The notes under the pieces were generated by a model. The model saw only the letters and a program-made list of their open reading frames with translations. It made no database searches and was not told the origin of the DNA. From the NCBI GenBank assembly GCA_027922465.2, contig BQMF02000095.1, forward strand, positions 806,001-870,000: a stretch of 64,000 bases of DNA. The letters run 5' to 3'. This document shows, in pieces, positions 46,731 to 58,304 of this stretch. Made by a program: the position numbers and the translations under genes. Each line of letters opens with the position of its first letter. The stretch's first letter is position 1. Source of the stretch: Turritopsis dohrnii (Eukaryota; Cnidaria; Hydrozoa; Anthoathecata; Oceaniidae).

Positions 46731-47822
46731 AAGACTGTAATAACTAACTTAAGTAGATCGACCGAATTCATCCTATTAAGAATGACAGAGCGTTGGCATA
46801 AAGCATTAGACAAAGAAAAAGTTATCGCTGTCGTTTTCGTCGATTTTAACAAAGCATTTGATGTTGTCCCACACGAAGTTCTACTCAAAAAACTCTAAGG
46901 AAGTGAGAGTTCTGGTGACATCTTCTTGAAATCCTATCACAGTAACCGTAAACAATACACTGTGACAAACGGATCTTAGTCTGAGCCAAAACCAGTCGAT
47001 AGCAGGGTTGCACAAGGGTCGCTACTAGGGACCCAACTCTTTTCTGTCGACATAAATGACTTATCCGACAACCTGGATGAAGGTGAAACAGATATGTCTG
47101 CAATTGATACCACGGCATCTGCAATCTGCGATGGTCACACTGAAGCATTTTTGAAAGCGCAAGCCATGTATGGTCAGATAGAAATGGCTTTCAAATACAC
47201 AGTGATCGTGATAAGATAGAAATCGGTCCATTTCCAAACTTCACACTTAAATCCAAAACCTTTCATGTTGCATCAACCGAAAGTGCCTCGGTTTGAATAT
47301 TGACAGTTAGCTTTCTTGGCAGTCTCATACCAGCAACATATGTAAGGTCTTCTAAGGTTTCTTGGACAATCAAAACTGAGAGACATCTACTACAAGGGAA
47401 TCTTACCAATTGTACTACCTTATTGTAGCTCTATAATTTTCACCTGGGGTTGTTTGTCCCATCAAACTCTTGTTGATAGGCCCTTGAGAATAGTTTGACA
47501 GTGAATTGTCAATGAACAGAGTTTGACAAGCATAATTGTTCCTTAATTATCTATAACGTTTTTTATGTTTCAATGTTGTACAAATCGTGCACTCTTGTTC
47601 TTTTGTCAATGAAAAGTTTGTTCACTATTTGGGAGATCAATATGGAGTGTCGAATCAGGATCGTTTTCGTCCATTGCGCTCTCCAAAGTGTTCGCTACTC
47701 ATTAAGCCTCAATTGTTCACTACGTAAGACGTGAACTATTCCTTTTGTAATGGAACGGTTCGCGGATACCATTCACAAGGAATACATTGTTCCAATGTCA
47801 AATAAATAAATGAATAAATGAC
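46731..47822 (+). mobile_element. 3' part of the LINE fragment
   Basis: Resumes with LSRSTEFILL, then VIAVVFVDFNKAFDVVPHEV (reverse transcriptase motif with catalytic Asp) and, after stops, VAQGSLLGTQLFSVDINDLS. It ends in AATAAATGAATAAATG-type repeats near 47,800-47,820, a typical LINE tail. Broken by several stops. Confidence 0.72.
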
Positions 47823-47849
47823 TCTCCTGTGAAGCGCAATATGGTATAA

Positions 47850-47859
47850 ATAAGTCATT
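47850..47859 (+). promoter_or_regulatory. Possible TATA box for the recombinase copy
   Basis: GTATAAATAA about 105 bp before the ATG at 47,957. Confidence 0.25.
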
Positions 47860-47956
47860 CAAGTGTGAAGAACCCAGTATTCGTTTTTTAATTTGTATCA
47901 ATCGTTAAAAAATAAGAAGTATAAACAGTGAAAAGATACGTTGTTTTTTTTTTTAA

Positions 47957-49061
47957 ATGTCGAAGAGAACATTATTTGTGAACTGGGTTGGAATCAATGG
48001 CGCTGCTAAACACAAAGAGAAAGTTGGTATTACGTCCAAATGACAGAAATATTTACATCTGCCCTGTGCAGCATTGGTTTTAAAAGCAGTCGAGGTTTAC
48101 GCAAGCATATCGATGTCAAACATTGTTGGTATTACTATTTTGACGAAGCTCCAGATATCAAAAGGGAAGAAGTCGAGGCACAACGGCCAATCAGAAAGAA
48201 AGTGTGTACGACACACAAGCCTTCTTTTTCTATTAACGATGGTATTGGAAAGATGTTTTAGAACTGGCTGCGTACACCATGTTGAGGAGGGAAGCGAAGC
48301 AATGTGCACAACGATGTATGAAATTTTTAATGGCTAGTTCTAACGACGTCGAATCAAAATCGTGTTTAACCGAAGAATTTGTCGATTGGTCTGGGTACAC
48401 CTTCTATCATTATGACTTCCTTAAAATACTTAAGATTGGATATTAAGTTGTTTGGCGTCGTTAAATTACTTAAAATCAATATCAGACATACTGGACTTTC
48501 GAAAAAAAAAGGTGTATCCGCGGTCACCGAAGTTTACATACGACGTGGTAAAGAAAATCTGGGAAAGAGAAAGAGACTCGAGTATTCTCGCCACCTGGAT
48601 TTGGAAACGCTCATTGCTTAAAACAGTTGGCAGAGGCGTAGCCAGAGGTCAGTCAAAATTTGTGGAGGAGAGTTCAGTCTTTTAAGGTAGAAAAGGAAAG
48701 CGTGCAGGTGACCTAATCGCCACTTAGGACTGAAAAGAAATATCACAATGTTGAACTCCTCCAGGTTTTTTTGACTGACCCTAACTACGTCTCTGGTTGG
48801 GAGACCTTGGAGGAAATGGAAAACGTCATCCCATGTCACATCAATCGTTTCCGAGACATCTTACAAGAATGCAGAGACCAGCGAGATGTGTCGGCATCTC
48901 AACTGGCTTTTGCAACGAGATTTATTGCTTCGTATTTATTTGTTCGAATTAAGTGCTCCAGACCAATGACCTATCAATACATAACTATAGAAATGATTAA
49001 TAAAGCAAAGACCAATGGAGGCTACATCGATCAGAAGGAATTCAAAACTGCCGATAGATAA
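47957..49061 (+). pseudogene. Truncated zinc finger / tyrosine recombinase copy
   Basis: ATG, then after a frame change a C2H2-type segment (RGLRKHIDVKHCWYYYFDEAP) and later WETLEEMENVIPCHINRFRD and IKCSRPMTYQYITIEM, each matching the intact-looking recombinase at 58.8-60.1 kb. The Arg of SRPMTY is the likely first catalytic residue. Several frameshifts, and the rest of the catalytic domain (Lys, second Arg, Tyr) is missing because the frame ends in an AAT-rich microsatellite beside the Helitron array. Confidence 0.75.
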
Positions 49062-49128
49062 TAATAATAATAACAAGAAGAAGAAGAACAATAATAATAA
49101 TAATAATAACAATAATAATAATAATATA
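49062..49128. repeat. (AAT/AAG)n microsatellite
   Basis: Irregular ATA/AAG/AAT triplets between the truncated recombinase and the Helitron array. Confidence 0.9.
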
Positions 49129-49983
49129 CTAGCCGCCAAGGCGGCGTCGCTCGCCGCCGATGTTCACATGCTCTGTATCACTGTATCAATAAACGTCAAA
49201 TTTCCTTATAAACGGCTCGTACAACTTGTGTTCAACCAGAAGCATATTCGAAGTCACAACCTCTGATAAAACCAATCTTTTATCAGTGTAACAATACACT
49301 CAAAATGTAGAGAGAGAAAACTTCAACTTTTTATTAGCTTTTGTTTTAAAAAAGTTACCCACTCTAACATGGGTGCTATCAAACGTAAGGAAGAAATAGT
49401 TTCTCTTCTTAAAAACATCACGACGGAGGAGAGAAAAAAGGCACGTGCTAATTGAATAAATAGAATAAAAAACGTTCGATCAGAACGCTTAACAATTAAA
49501 AGAAGAAATTAATTTGTTAAAAGAAAAGCAAAAAAAAAAAAAAAAACACATTTTGTTTTGATATAATACTCTTTTTTTACCTATCGGTTTTTAAACATTT
49601 TGATTGCTCAAAAAAAAAGTTCACCCGTCTCAGACAGTCAGGCAAGAGATAGTGGCAAATCGCACATGCTGCCACGTTTTGCCACTGCTGCTTTTTGTCC
49701 AAAATGTTTAATCAGTTAGTTTCTTTGTATTTAGTTGATGTACTGTTTTCAAAGCCAAGTCAACGTGGAATATAAAACTAACAATAATGATAAAAACAAA
49801 ACGTTATTCCTATTAGTTCATCAGCCAAAAAAAGTCACGTTCGATTGGGGTTGCAATGTATTTGCTTCGAACTCACGTCGCACACAAAAAAAGAAATAAT
49901 TTCGCTCACAACTCAATCTACCATTTTGCGTGACAGACAAACAAACAGACAAACAAACAGAGAATCGGCTATTAATATATAGA
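49129..49983 (-). mobile_element. Helitron copy 1
   Basis: 855 bp, with both ends. It carries a short antisense frame starting MGAIKRK at about 49,371. Confidence 0.85.
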
Positions 49984-50501
49984 CTAGCCGCCAAGGCGGC
50001 GTCGCTCGCCGCCCATGTCCACCTGCTCTGTATTATTGTGTCAATAAACGTCAAATTTCCTTATAAACGGCTCGTACAACTTGTGCTCAACCAGAAGCAG
50101 ATTCGAAGTCACAACCTCTGGTAAAACCAATCGTTTATCAGTATAACAATACACTCAAAACGTAGAGAGAGAAAACTTCAACTTTTTATTAGCTTTTGTT
50201 TTAAAAAAGTTACGCGCTCTAACATGGGTGCTATCAAACAGGGCGAAAATGGTTTCTCTTCTTAAAAAGTTCACACCGGAGGAGAGAAAAAAGGCACGTG
50301 CTAAATGAATAAACTGAGTAAAAGAAACGTTCGATCAGAAGCGCTTAACAAATAAAAGAAATTAATTATTAAAAGAAAAGCAAAAAACATTTTGTTTCAT
50401 GACACACCATTAAATAATTTCGCTCACAAGTCAATCTACCATTTTGCGTGACTTACAAACAAACAAACAAACAGACAGAGAATCGGCTATTAATATATAG
50501 A
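49984..50501 (-). mobile_element. Helitron copy 2, internally deleted
   Basis: 518 bp. Lacks the segment found in copies 1, 3 and 5 from the poly-T/ACCTATCGG stretch to the CACGTCGCACAC stretch. Confidence 0.85.
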
Positions 50502-51369
50502 CTAGCCGCCAAGGCGGCGTCGCTCGCCGCCCATGTCCACTGTCCATGTATCACTGTATCAATAAACGTAAAATTTCCTTATAAACGGCTCGTACAACTT
50601 GTGTTCAACCAGAAGCAGATTCGAAGTCACAACCTCTGGTAAAACCAATCTTTTATCAGTGTAACAATACACTCAAAACGTATAGAGAGAAAACTTCAAC
50701 TTTTTATTAACTTTTGCTTTAAAAAAGTTACGCGCTCTAACATGGGTGCTATCAAACGTAAGGGGAAAATGGTTTCTCTTCTTAAAAAGATCACACGGGA
50801 GGAGAGAAAAAAAGGCACGTGCTAAATGAATAAAGTGAATAAAAAAAAACGTTCGATCTGACTAAAATAGATTAAAAGAAATCGATTAAAACAAATTATG
50901 ACAAAAGCAAAAAAAAATATTTTGTATCATGATACTTTTTTTTTACCTATCGGTTTAAACATTTTGATTGCTCGAAAAAAAGTTCACCCGTCTCAGACAG
51001 TCAGGCAAGGATACGTTAGGATACACTGGTAAACCGCACATGCTGCCACGTTCTGCCACTGCTGCTTTATGTCCAAAACGTTTAATCAGTTAGTTTCTTT
51101 GTATTTAGTTGATGTATTGTTTTCAAAGCCAAGTCAACGTGGTATATAAAAGTAACAATAATAATAAAAACAAAACGTTATTCCTATTAGTTCATCAGCC
51201 AAAAAAAGTCACGTTCGATTGGGGGTTGCAATGTATTTGCTTCGAACTCACGTCGCACACAAAAAAATAATAATTTCGCTCACAACTCAATCTACCATTT
51301 TGCGTGACTTACAAACAAACGAACAAACAAACAAACAAACAGACAGAGAATCGGCTATTAATATATAGA
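50502..51369 (-). mobile_element. Helitron copy 3
   Basis: 868 bp, full structure. Confidence 0.85.
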
Positions 51370-52369
51370 CTAGCCGCCAAGGCGGCGTCGCTCGCCGCCC
51401 ATGTTCAGCCTGCGTTGTATCACCACCTGCTACAAATTATTGCACTTAAAACCAGCGATAAGATTTCCTTTGCTGCTGGCTTTATCGGTTAATAAAGCTC
51501 GTTTGCACGTGAAGAGAAATACGTTCCTGGTGTTTCAAATCTTGCATGTTCTTAACTCCGCCGTTTATTGTCGCGGTCGCATTTAAAATGTCAACAGACT
51601 TTCTTGCTTTACACAATACATTCCGAACGTGAACTTCACGTGGTTTTTCTTTACGATTTTAAACCAATTAAATATCAGTTTAACAATACACTCAAAACGC
51701 AGAGAGAAAAAACTTTTCAACTTATTATTAGCTTTTGTTTTACGCACTCTAACATGGGTGCTGTCAGAAGTAGGTGAAAAAAATGGTTTCTCTTAAAAAG
51801 ATCACACGGGAGGAAAAAAAAATGCACGTGCTAAATGAATGAAGTCAATAAAAAACGTTCGATCAGATTAAAATAGATTAAAAGAAATCGATTAAAAGAA
51901 ATTAAGACAACTATTAAGACAAAAGCAAAAAATATTTTGTTTCATGATACTCTTTTTTTACCTATCGGTTTTTAAAATTTTGATTGCTCGAAAAAAAGTT
52001 CACCCGTCTCAGACAGTTAGGCAAGCTTTAGGATACACTGGGAAACCGCACATGCTACCACGTTCTGCCACTGCTGCTTTTTGTCCAAAATGTATAATCA
52101 GTTAGTTTCTTTGTATTTAGTTGATGTATTGTTTTCGAAGCCAAGTCAACGTAGAATATAAAACTAACAATAATAGTAAAAACAAAACGTTATTCCTATT
52201 AGTTCATCAGCCAAAAAAAGTCACGTTCGGTTGGGGTTGCAATGTATTTGCTACGAACTCAAGTCGCACACAAAAAAAGAAATAATTTCGCTCACAACTC
52301 AATCTACCATTTTGCGTGACTTACAAACAAACAAACAGACAGACGGAGAATCGGGTATTAATATATAGA
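51370..52369 (-). mobile_element. Helitron copy 4, chimeric
   Basis: 1,000 bp. The 3' portion (51,400-51,660 on the plus strand) is unrelated to the other units and starts with the GTTCAGCCTGC motif seen near the end of the single Helitron at 26.3 kb. The rest matches copies 3 and 5. Confidence 0.8.
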
Positions 52370-53234
52370 CTAGCCGCCAAGGCGGCGTCGCTCGCCGCCC
52401 ATGTCCACCTGCTCTGTATCACTCTATCAATAAACGTCAAATTTCCTTATAAACGTGTGTTCAACCAGAAGCAGATTCGAAGTCACAACATCTGGTAAAA
52501 CCAATCTTTGATCAGTGTAACAATACACTCAAAACGTATAGAGAGAAAACTTCAACTTTTTATTAACTTTTGTTTTAGAAAAGTTACGCGCTCTAACATG
52601 GGTGCTATCAAACGTAAGGGGGAAATGGTTTCTCTTTTTAAAAAGTTCACACGGGAGGAGAGAAAAAAGGCACGTGCTAAATGAATAAAGTGAATAAAAA
52701 AAAACGTTCGATCTGATTAAAATAGATTAAAAGAAATCGATTAAAAGAAATTAAGACAACTATTAAGACAAAAGCGAAAAAAAATATTTTGTATCATGAT
52801 ACTCTTTTTTAACGTATCGGTTTTTAAACATTTTGATTCCTCGAAAAAAAGTTCACCCGTCTCAGACAGTCAGGCAAGCGTTAGGATACACTGGCAAACC
52901 GAACATGCTGCCACGTTCTGCCACTGCTGCTTTTGGTCCAAAATGTTTAATCAGTTAGTTTCTTTGTATTTAGTTGATGTACTGTTTTCAAAGCCAAGTC
53001 AACGTGGAATATAAAACTAACAATAATGATAAAAACAAAACGTTATTCCTATTAGTTCATCAGCCAAAAAAAGTCACGTTCGATTGGGGTTGCAATGTAT
53101 TTGCTTCGAACTCACGTCGCACACAAAAAAGGAAATAATTTCGCTCACAACTCAATCTACCATTTTGCGTGACTTACAAACAAACAAACAAACAAACAGA
53201 CAGACAGACGGAGAATCGACTATTAATATATAGA
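52370..53234 (-). mobile_element. Helitron copy 5
   Basis: 865 bp. Its 5' end lies 51 bp upstream of the helicase gene start and supplies TATATA in the position of that gene's TATA box. Confidence 0.85.
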
Positions 53235-53257
53235 TAACCGTATAAGAAAAAAAATGT
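53224..53257 (+). promoter_or_regulatory. Promoter-like segment of helicase gene A
   Basis: TAATATATA (from the Helitron end) followed by AACCGTATAAGAAAAA, the latter shared with the same position before gene B. It lies 30-60 bp before the ATG. Confidence 0.45.
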
Positions 53258-53285
53258 TCCTCTTGACTCAGAATTTATTTGTAAA

Positions 53286-56200
53286 ATGTCGAACGTAAAT
53301 ATGTCTGCGAAGCCTGCTCGATCTCTCAGAGATGAACCTTTAAAACGGGCATTAAAATGTTTTATTGTGCCTGCGTTTGTTGCTAAGTACCAAATTGTGG
53401 CAGTTCGCACGCTCTGGAAATGCGAAGATGGATTTGAATTAATGTGGGGAAAACGAGAGCAACTAGAGACAATTATGAAATCTTTGAGCAACGTAGTGGC
53501 ATTTTTTAGCTGTGTTACAGCACTAGAAGATAGAAGTAGTGATGGACAAAAATCGGACCCAGGCTTTGCTTTTTGGATAGCTTTTGACTGGCCAGAAGCG
53601 TGCACATCGACATTTGAAAACAAGGTGGTCCAAAAGTTGTTGGGTGCAGGTTTAGATATAAACTCCTGCAAGATTATAAAAGGAAGAGGTAAAATTTGTA
53701 ATTTTAAACATGTGTGATTCGAGTTTGTAGTAGTTTGGACTAGCACTTTTCTGATTGTATGTGCAGATGAACATAATCAGTCCACGGAGGACGCTTATGC
53801 AAGTTCCTTGTACATAACATTGAAGGATCACAAGTGCCAAAGTTCCTTACAGTCACTGATGGTCAGCAAAATGCGTCTTGTGAGAACAGCCGCTCAAGAA
53901 AGAGGATATCAGATGGATCACGTTGCTGTTGAGGAACATACCATCAAACCTGTGCAATTACATCTGCTTCCAACACTGGATGGTTGCGTTCGAGAAGTAG
54001 TCCTAAACGCCGTAGAAAAAATTAAATTCACCGGGTTATCGTTGCATGTTGTCGATGAGCAATACCAAGGTATGACATCAATACATCGTAAGTTCGTTTC
54101 ATGAATAACCATGTTATGATTTTGTGCATGATTTCTCTCAAGGAGGTGCCAGAGTGACAGTTCCGGATCGTCCTCAGTCAAAAATCGGTCAGGCTATCGA
54201 CATGATCAGAAGAGTAATGGTGGAGCGAGGCTACAAAATCTGCAATGGCGGTATATACAAAAATCCACCTGAAGCTAAGCGCACGTTTATTTACTGCACT
54301 GTTGTGAAGGATTTCCTCCTAAGTTTGCTTGGTGAAGTGAGAATTGCTGATGTGGTTGCCCCATACATCGCTCAAGTAACTGCGCTATTGTCAGAGCCAT
54401 CTTGTCGCGCAATAAAGCCCATGGTAATCAACTACAACTTCATCGAAGTGTTGGATGACAACTATTTCAACATTAGAAGGAAAGGATTCCAAAAGCATCC
54501 AAAGATGTCGGGATCACCGCGTGCTTTTGTCAAATACAAATACACAGTTCCATATCCCGAACCGTTCGTAGAAGGTATTGTTACGTAAAGTCTACATTTC
54601 ATTGCCTGTGTGTAATTGTATGTGCAATTTAATTGCTTCATCATCAAATGTTCAGGCATCGAAAACAGTTTTCCTGACGAGAAAGTACGAACGTTATTTT
54701 ATAAAAAGTATTATCAACTTTTGTGTCACCAACAGTTCCCAGTTAAGGAATCGAAATTGATGTTGGTCGGTCCGTCTGATAGTGGAAAAACAAGCTGGTT
54801 TTCTCCGTTTCAAGGTACAAAGTCAACTTACATGTCAATTTTACTCGCATAATGCCGACAATGATGCTTTAAACTGTATGATTTCGAATGTTTAGGAATT
54901 ATTCCATCAAAATACATTGCTACGGTTGTTGCTGACGGACGTTTTTCAGCGGCGAATATAAATGAAAACACGCAAATAGTCTTGATGGACGAGTGGACCA
55001 GTGACTCTCTTAGTTGTGAGGATGCAAAAAGAGTACTTCAAGGTAAACAGCTCCCTTAAATGTTAGCATTGTTATGGAAAATATCTCAGATGAATTAACA
55101 TCCAATCCATTTCTATTACAGGTGGGTTAATGGCGGTCTCAAGGAAACACAGGGACTCGTTTCAGCTTAAATATAACAGTGGTTTCTTCATCACAACAAA
55201 CGAGTACCCTGACTTTGGCGATGGAAGACATGGCGAGGCCATCCGAAACCGACTGTGTGTGTTTTCCACAAAGGCCCTTCCAAAGAAAAATCCATCAGTA
55301 AGCGGTACGTGAGACTTGCACTTTCGTTGTTCTCTTTCACATTTTCGTCCAACCCGTGATGGGTGCATTCATTTCCCATCGTTTTATTTGTTCATCTTTA
55401 ATTTGATAGCTTGGCTCAGAACGCACTGCATGGATGTTTTTCATTACGTGGCCTCCAAAATACGTCGAAAATCATTGTTTGAAAATGAGTGTCCTACTTC
55501 TGGAAACGGAGATGGAGCTGTGTACAACGATTTTGACTATAATTGTCGTCAATTGATGTTCAACGATCAGAATTCGTTGAGCTTTTCGCAAATCACCATT
55601 TCCGAGTCTGATGAAGACATCGATGAGTCTATCGTACCGCGATCGGCAGTCGATCACGCCGTTCTGGAAGCCGATAGAAACGAAGGCATTCTTTACAATG
55701 CACTGACGTTTGATACGCCACACTTTGATTGCGAGTCCAGCAGCGCCAACGAAGAGTACCAACGGAAAGTCTTTAATCTTGTAAAAGAAAACCTGTCTAG
55801 CGTTAGTATAAGCGAAGAGACAGCTGAAGCGTTCTGTATGCGGCACCGATCAGGATGGGATGGACCCGATTCTGTGTACGACGCATGGTTGTACATGAAC
55901 GACCTCGAACGCGAATGGTTTCCCATTTCCGAGTTTAAACGTCATTTCATCGATACCGTCGAAGTTACCGACACCGAAGGAGACGGTCTAGAGGACGACC
56001 AAAACACCGAAAATTCTGCTTTGGAACTCGCAAACCCGAGACGTGACGAGGACGACACGCACGAGGAAAGAAAACCCGACCACTGCACCCTTCAGCGTTT
56101 TGTTGCTAAAACAACCTGTTTGGAAGTCATAATGGTCAGTAGTGATGATGAAGAAGATCGTTACGCTGAACTGAAAGCGAAGTACGGAAAATGGTTTCCA

Positions 56201-56425
56201 ATGGATGAGGATTTGTCTTCTGAAGATGAAACCACACTTCCGATGTCTTCTTGCAAAAGAGCTGGAGTGGAATTGGAAAATGTGTTACCAACTTCTCAAA
56301 AGAAACCGAGGCTCAACGAAGATGGAGAGGAGTGCAAGCCACATTTGCAGTGTTTGCAACGCTTTGAGAGCAACATTGACGTCGCAGAAGCCATTGTTAT
56401 AAGCAGTGATGAAGAAAATAGCTAA
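53286..56425 (+). CDS. SF3 helicase protein, gene A (seven exons)
   Basis: Exons 53286-53688, 53767-54069, 54143-54574, 54656-54814, 54896-55042, 55122-55304 and 55410-56425 join in phase 1 throughout to about 880 codons without stops. Superfamily 3 helicase motifs are in order: Walker A GPSDSGKTS (exon 4), Walker B IVLMDEWTSD (exon 5), and motif C FFITTNEYP then IRNRLCVFST with an Arg-finger-like position (exon 6). SF3 helicases replicate small viral and mobile DNAs as hexamers. The N-terminal 300 residues are unrecognised; I see no HUH nickase motif. The C-terminus is acidic with two SUMO-interaction-like motifs (VIMVSSDDEED, AIVISSDEE). The start aligns with gene B. Confidence 0.82.
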
Positions 56426-57800
56426 AACGATAAATTTCTATTTACTTCCCTTCAAATCCTAGTCACTACAAGTGTCGTATACCGTCGAAAGGGCCCCGTT
56501 AATCCTTGTGCATGCTATTCTCAGCTGATTCTTGTTACAGCTTGTTACATCTAGTTACATGTAGTTACACGTTGTCACACATTTCCAAGGAATGAATGAA
56601 AATATTACGTCATTTACTTTGTCGTCATCACGCATGCCATTCTCAGCTGTTTCTTGTTACAGCTTGTTACATCTAGTTACATGTAGTTACACGTTGTCAC
56701 AGGTTTCTAAAGAATAAGTTGGCCACTTACGTCATCTCTTCGTTGCGTCATTTATGTCAGCTGATATGTAGAAGCATGTGACGTCGTGAAGAATGACGTA
56801 TGAAGAGGAACTTATTCCCTGTAAACCTGTGACAAGCTGTGACAACGTGTAACTAGATGTAACAAGCTGTAACTAAAATCAGCTGATGTGAAGGGGGGAA
56901 ATGACGTCAGGGAAATCATGCAGTCCATTCTCAGCTGATTCTTGTTACAGCTTGTTACATCTAGTTACATGTAGTTACACGTTGTCACAGGTTTCTAAAG
57001 AATAAGTTGGCCACTTACGTCATCTCTTCGTTGCGTCATTTATGTCAGCTGATATGTAGAAGCATGTGACGTCGTGAAGAATGACGTATGAAGAGGAACT
57101 TATTCCCTGTAAACCTGTGACAAGCTGTGACAAAGTGTAACTAGATGTAACAAGCTGTAACTAAGATCAGCTGATGTGAAGGGGGGAAATGACGTCAGGG
57201 AAATCATGCAATCCATTCTCAGCTGATTCTTGTTACAGCTTGTTACATCTAGTTACATGTAGTTACACGTTGTCACAGGTTTCTAAAGAATAAGTTGGCC
57301 ACTTACGTCATCTCTTCGTTGCGTCATTTATGTCAGCTGATATGTAGAAGCATGTGACGTCGTGAAGAATGACGTATGAAGAGCAACTTTATTCCTTGTA
57401 AACCTGTGACAAGCTGTGACAACGTGTAACTAGATGTAACAAGCTGTAACTAAAATCAGCTGACATGATGGACAATGTGACGTCACGACGAATGACGTAA
57501 GAAATGGTACTTATTCCCTGTAAACCTGTGACAAGCTGTGACAACATGTAATTTGATGTAACAAGCTGTAACAAAAATCAGCTGATGTGAAGGGGTATGT
57601 GACGCTATAGCACATGACGTAGGAAATGAAACTTATTCCTTGTAAACCTGTGACTAGTTGTGACAACGTGTAACTAGATGTAACTACATGTAACAGTTAT
57701 CATGTTATTTGTAGCAGTAGCTGATGCCGTCATGGAATATGACGTACAAGATGACTTTATCTCTTGAAAAATTGTGAAAAGGTATGACAACCTGGCACTA
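56426..57800. repeat. Iteron-rich palindromic satellite, origin-like
   Basis: Four forward arms (starting near 56,522, 56,643, 56,932 and 57,220) and five reverse arms (near 56,824, 57,112, 57,402, 57,521, 57,645). Each arm has five GTTACA/GTCACA units at an exact 10-bp period, then spacers with CAGCTG and many ACGTCA sites. The main unit repeats about every 288 bp. It lies between helicase gene A and the recombinase and could be the helicase-binding origin. Confidence 0.85.
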
Positions 57801-57907
57801 GATATGGTACACGTGAAAAATAGAACTGGCACGATTGACTAAAAGTTGTAGTTAAAAGTACCGGTGTGGTATTGGCAGGGTGTGGTTACATATAAGACAA
57901 TTCTTGT

Positions 57908-58213
57908 TTATGTAATATTTTTCCAATTCATACATTTTCGTTTACACGATGTCTGGTTTCTTTTAATAATTATAATATATGCACTGTCCTTGTGTAGTAG
58001 TAGCTTCTGACATTTTTGTTTTCTCAAAACTAACAGTTTCGCCATTATTCCGGTACGATCCGACATATTGGTAAACTTAAATGTTGAACCAGACTTTATC
58101 TTGTGTGTCCTTAGTATATCTCTTACGATGTCCTTGTCACGTTCTGTAAGTGGATGTTTCGACACTATATCGCCGCTTTCTGTATATAAACACTTCTTGG
58201 AGTTAAAGAACAT
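57908..58213 (-). CDS. Small unknown protein
   Basis: 101 codons, basic C-terminus, with LTERDKDIVRDILRTHKIKS. No known domain. It follows the recombinase/Myb frame on the same strand, beside the iteron array, and could be a separate gene or a downstream exon. Confidence 0.35.
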   Translation of the reverse strand: MFFNSKKCLYTESGDIVSKHPLTERDKDIVRDILRTHKIKSGSTFKFTNMSDRTGIMAKLLVLRKQKCQKLLLHKDSAYIIIIKRNQTSCKRKCMNWKNIT

Positions 58214-58304
58214 CTTTCTTCTCTGACAGCAAAAGCAAAAAGGAATATATTCTTGTATGTCACTGTTTTTATAACGGTTTAATAGTTATGAAACCGATGG
58301 AAAA

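Larger units (their letters stand above)
49129..53234 (-). mobile_element. Head-to-tail array of five Helitron copies
   Basis: On the minus strand each copy begins TCTATATATTAATAG and ends with a hairpin (GGCGGCG stem) and CTAG; the CTAG of one joins the TC of the next with no spacer. Host base before the first copy is A and after the last is T, the Helitron insertion rule. No Rep/helicase gene is present, so the copies are non-autonomous and were moved in trans. Junctions fall at 49,983/49,984, 50,501/50,502, 51,369/51,370 and 52,369/52,370. Confidence 0.88.
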
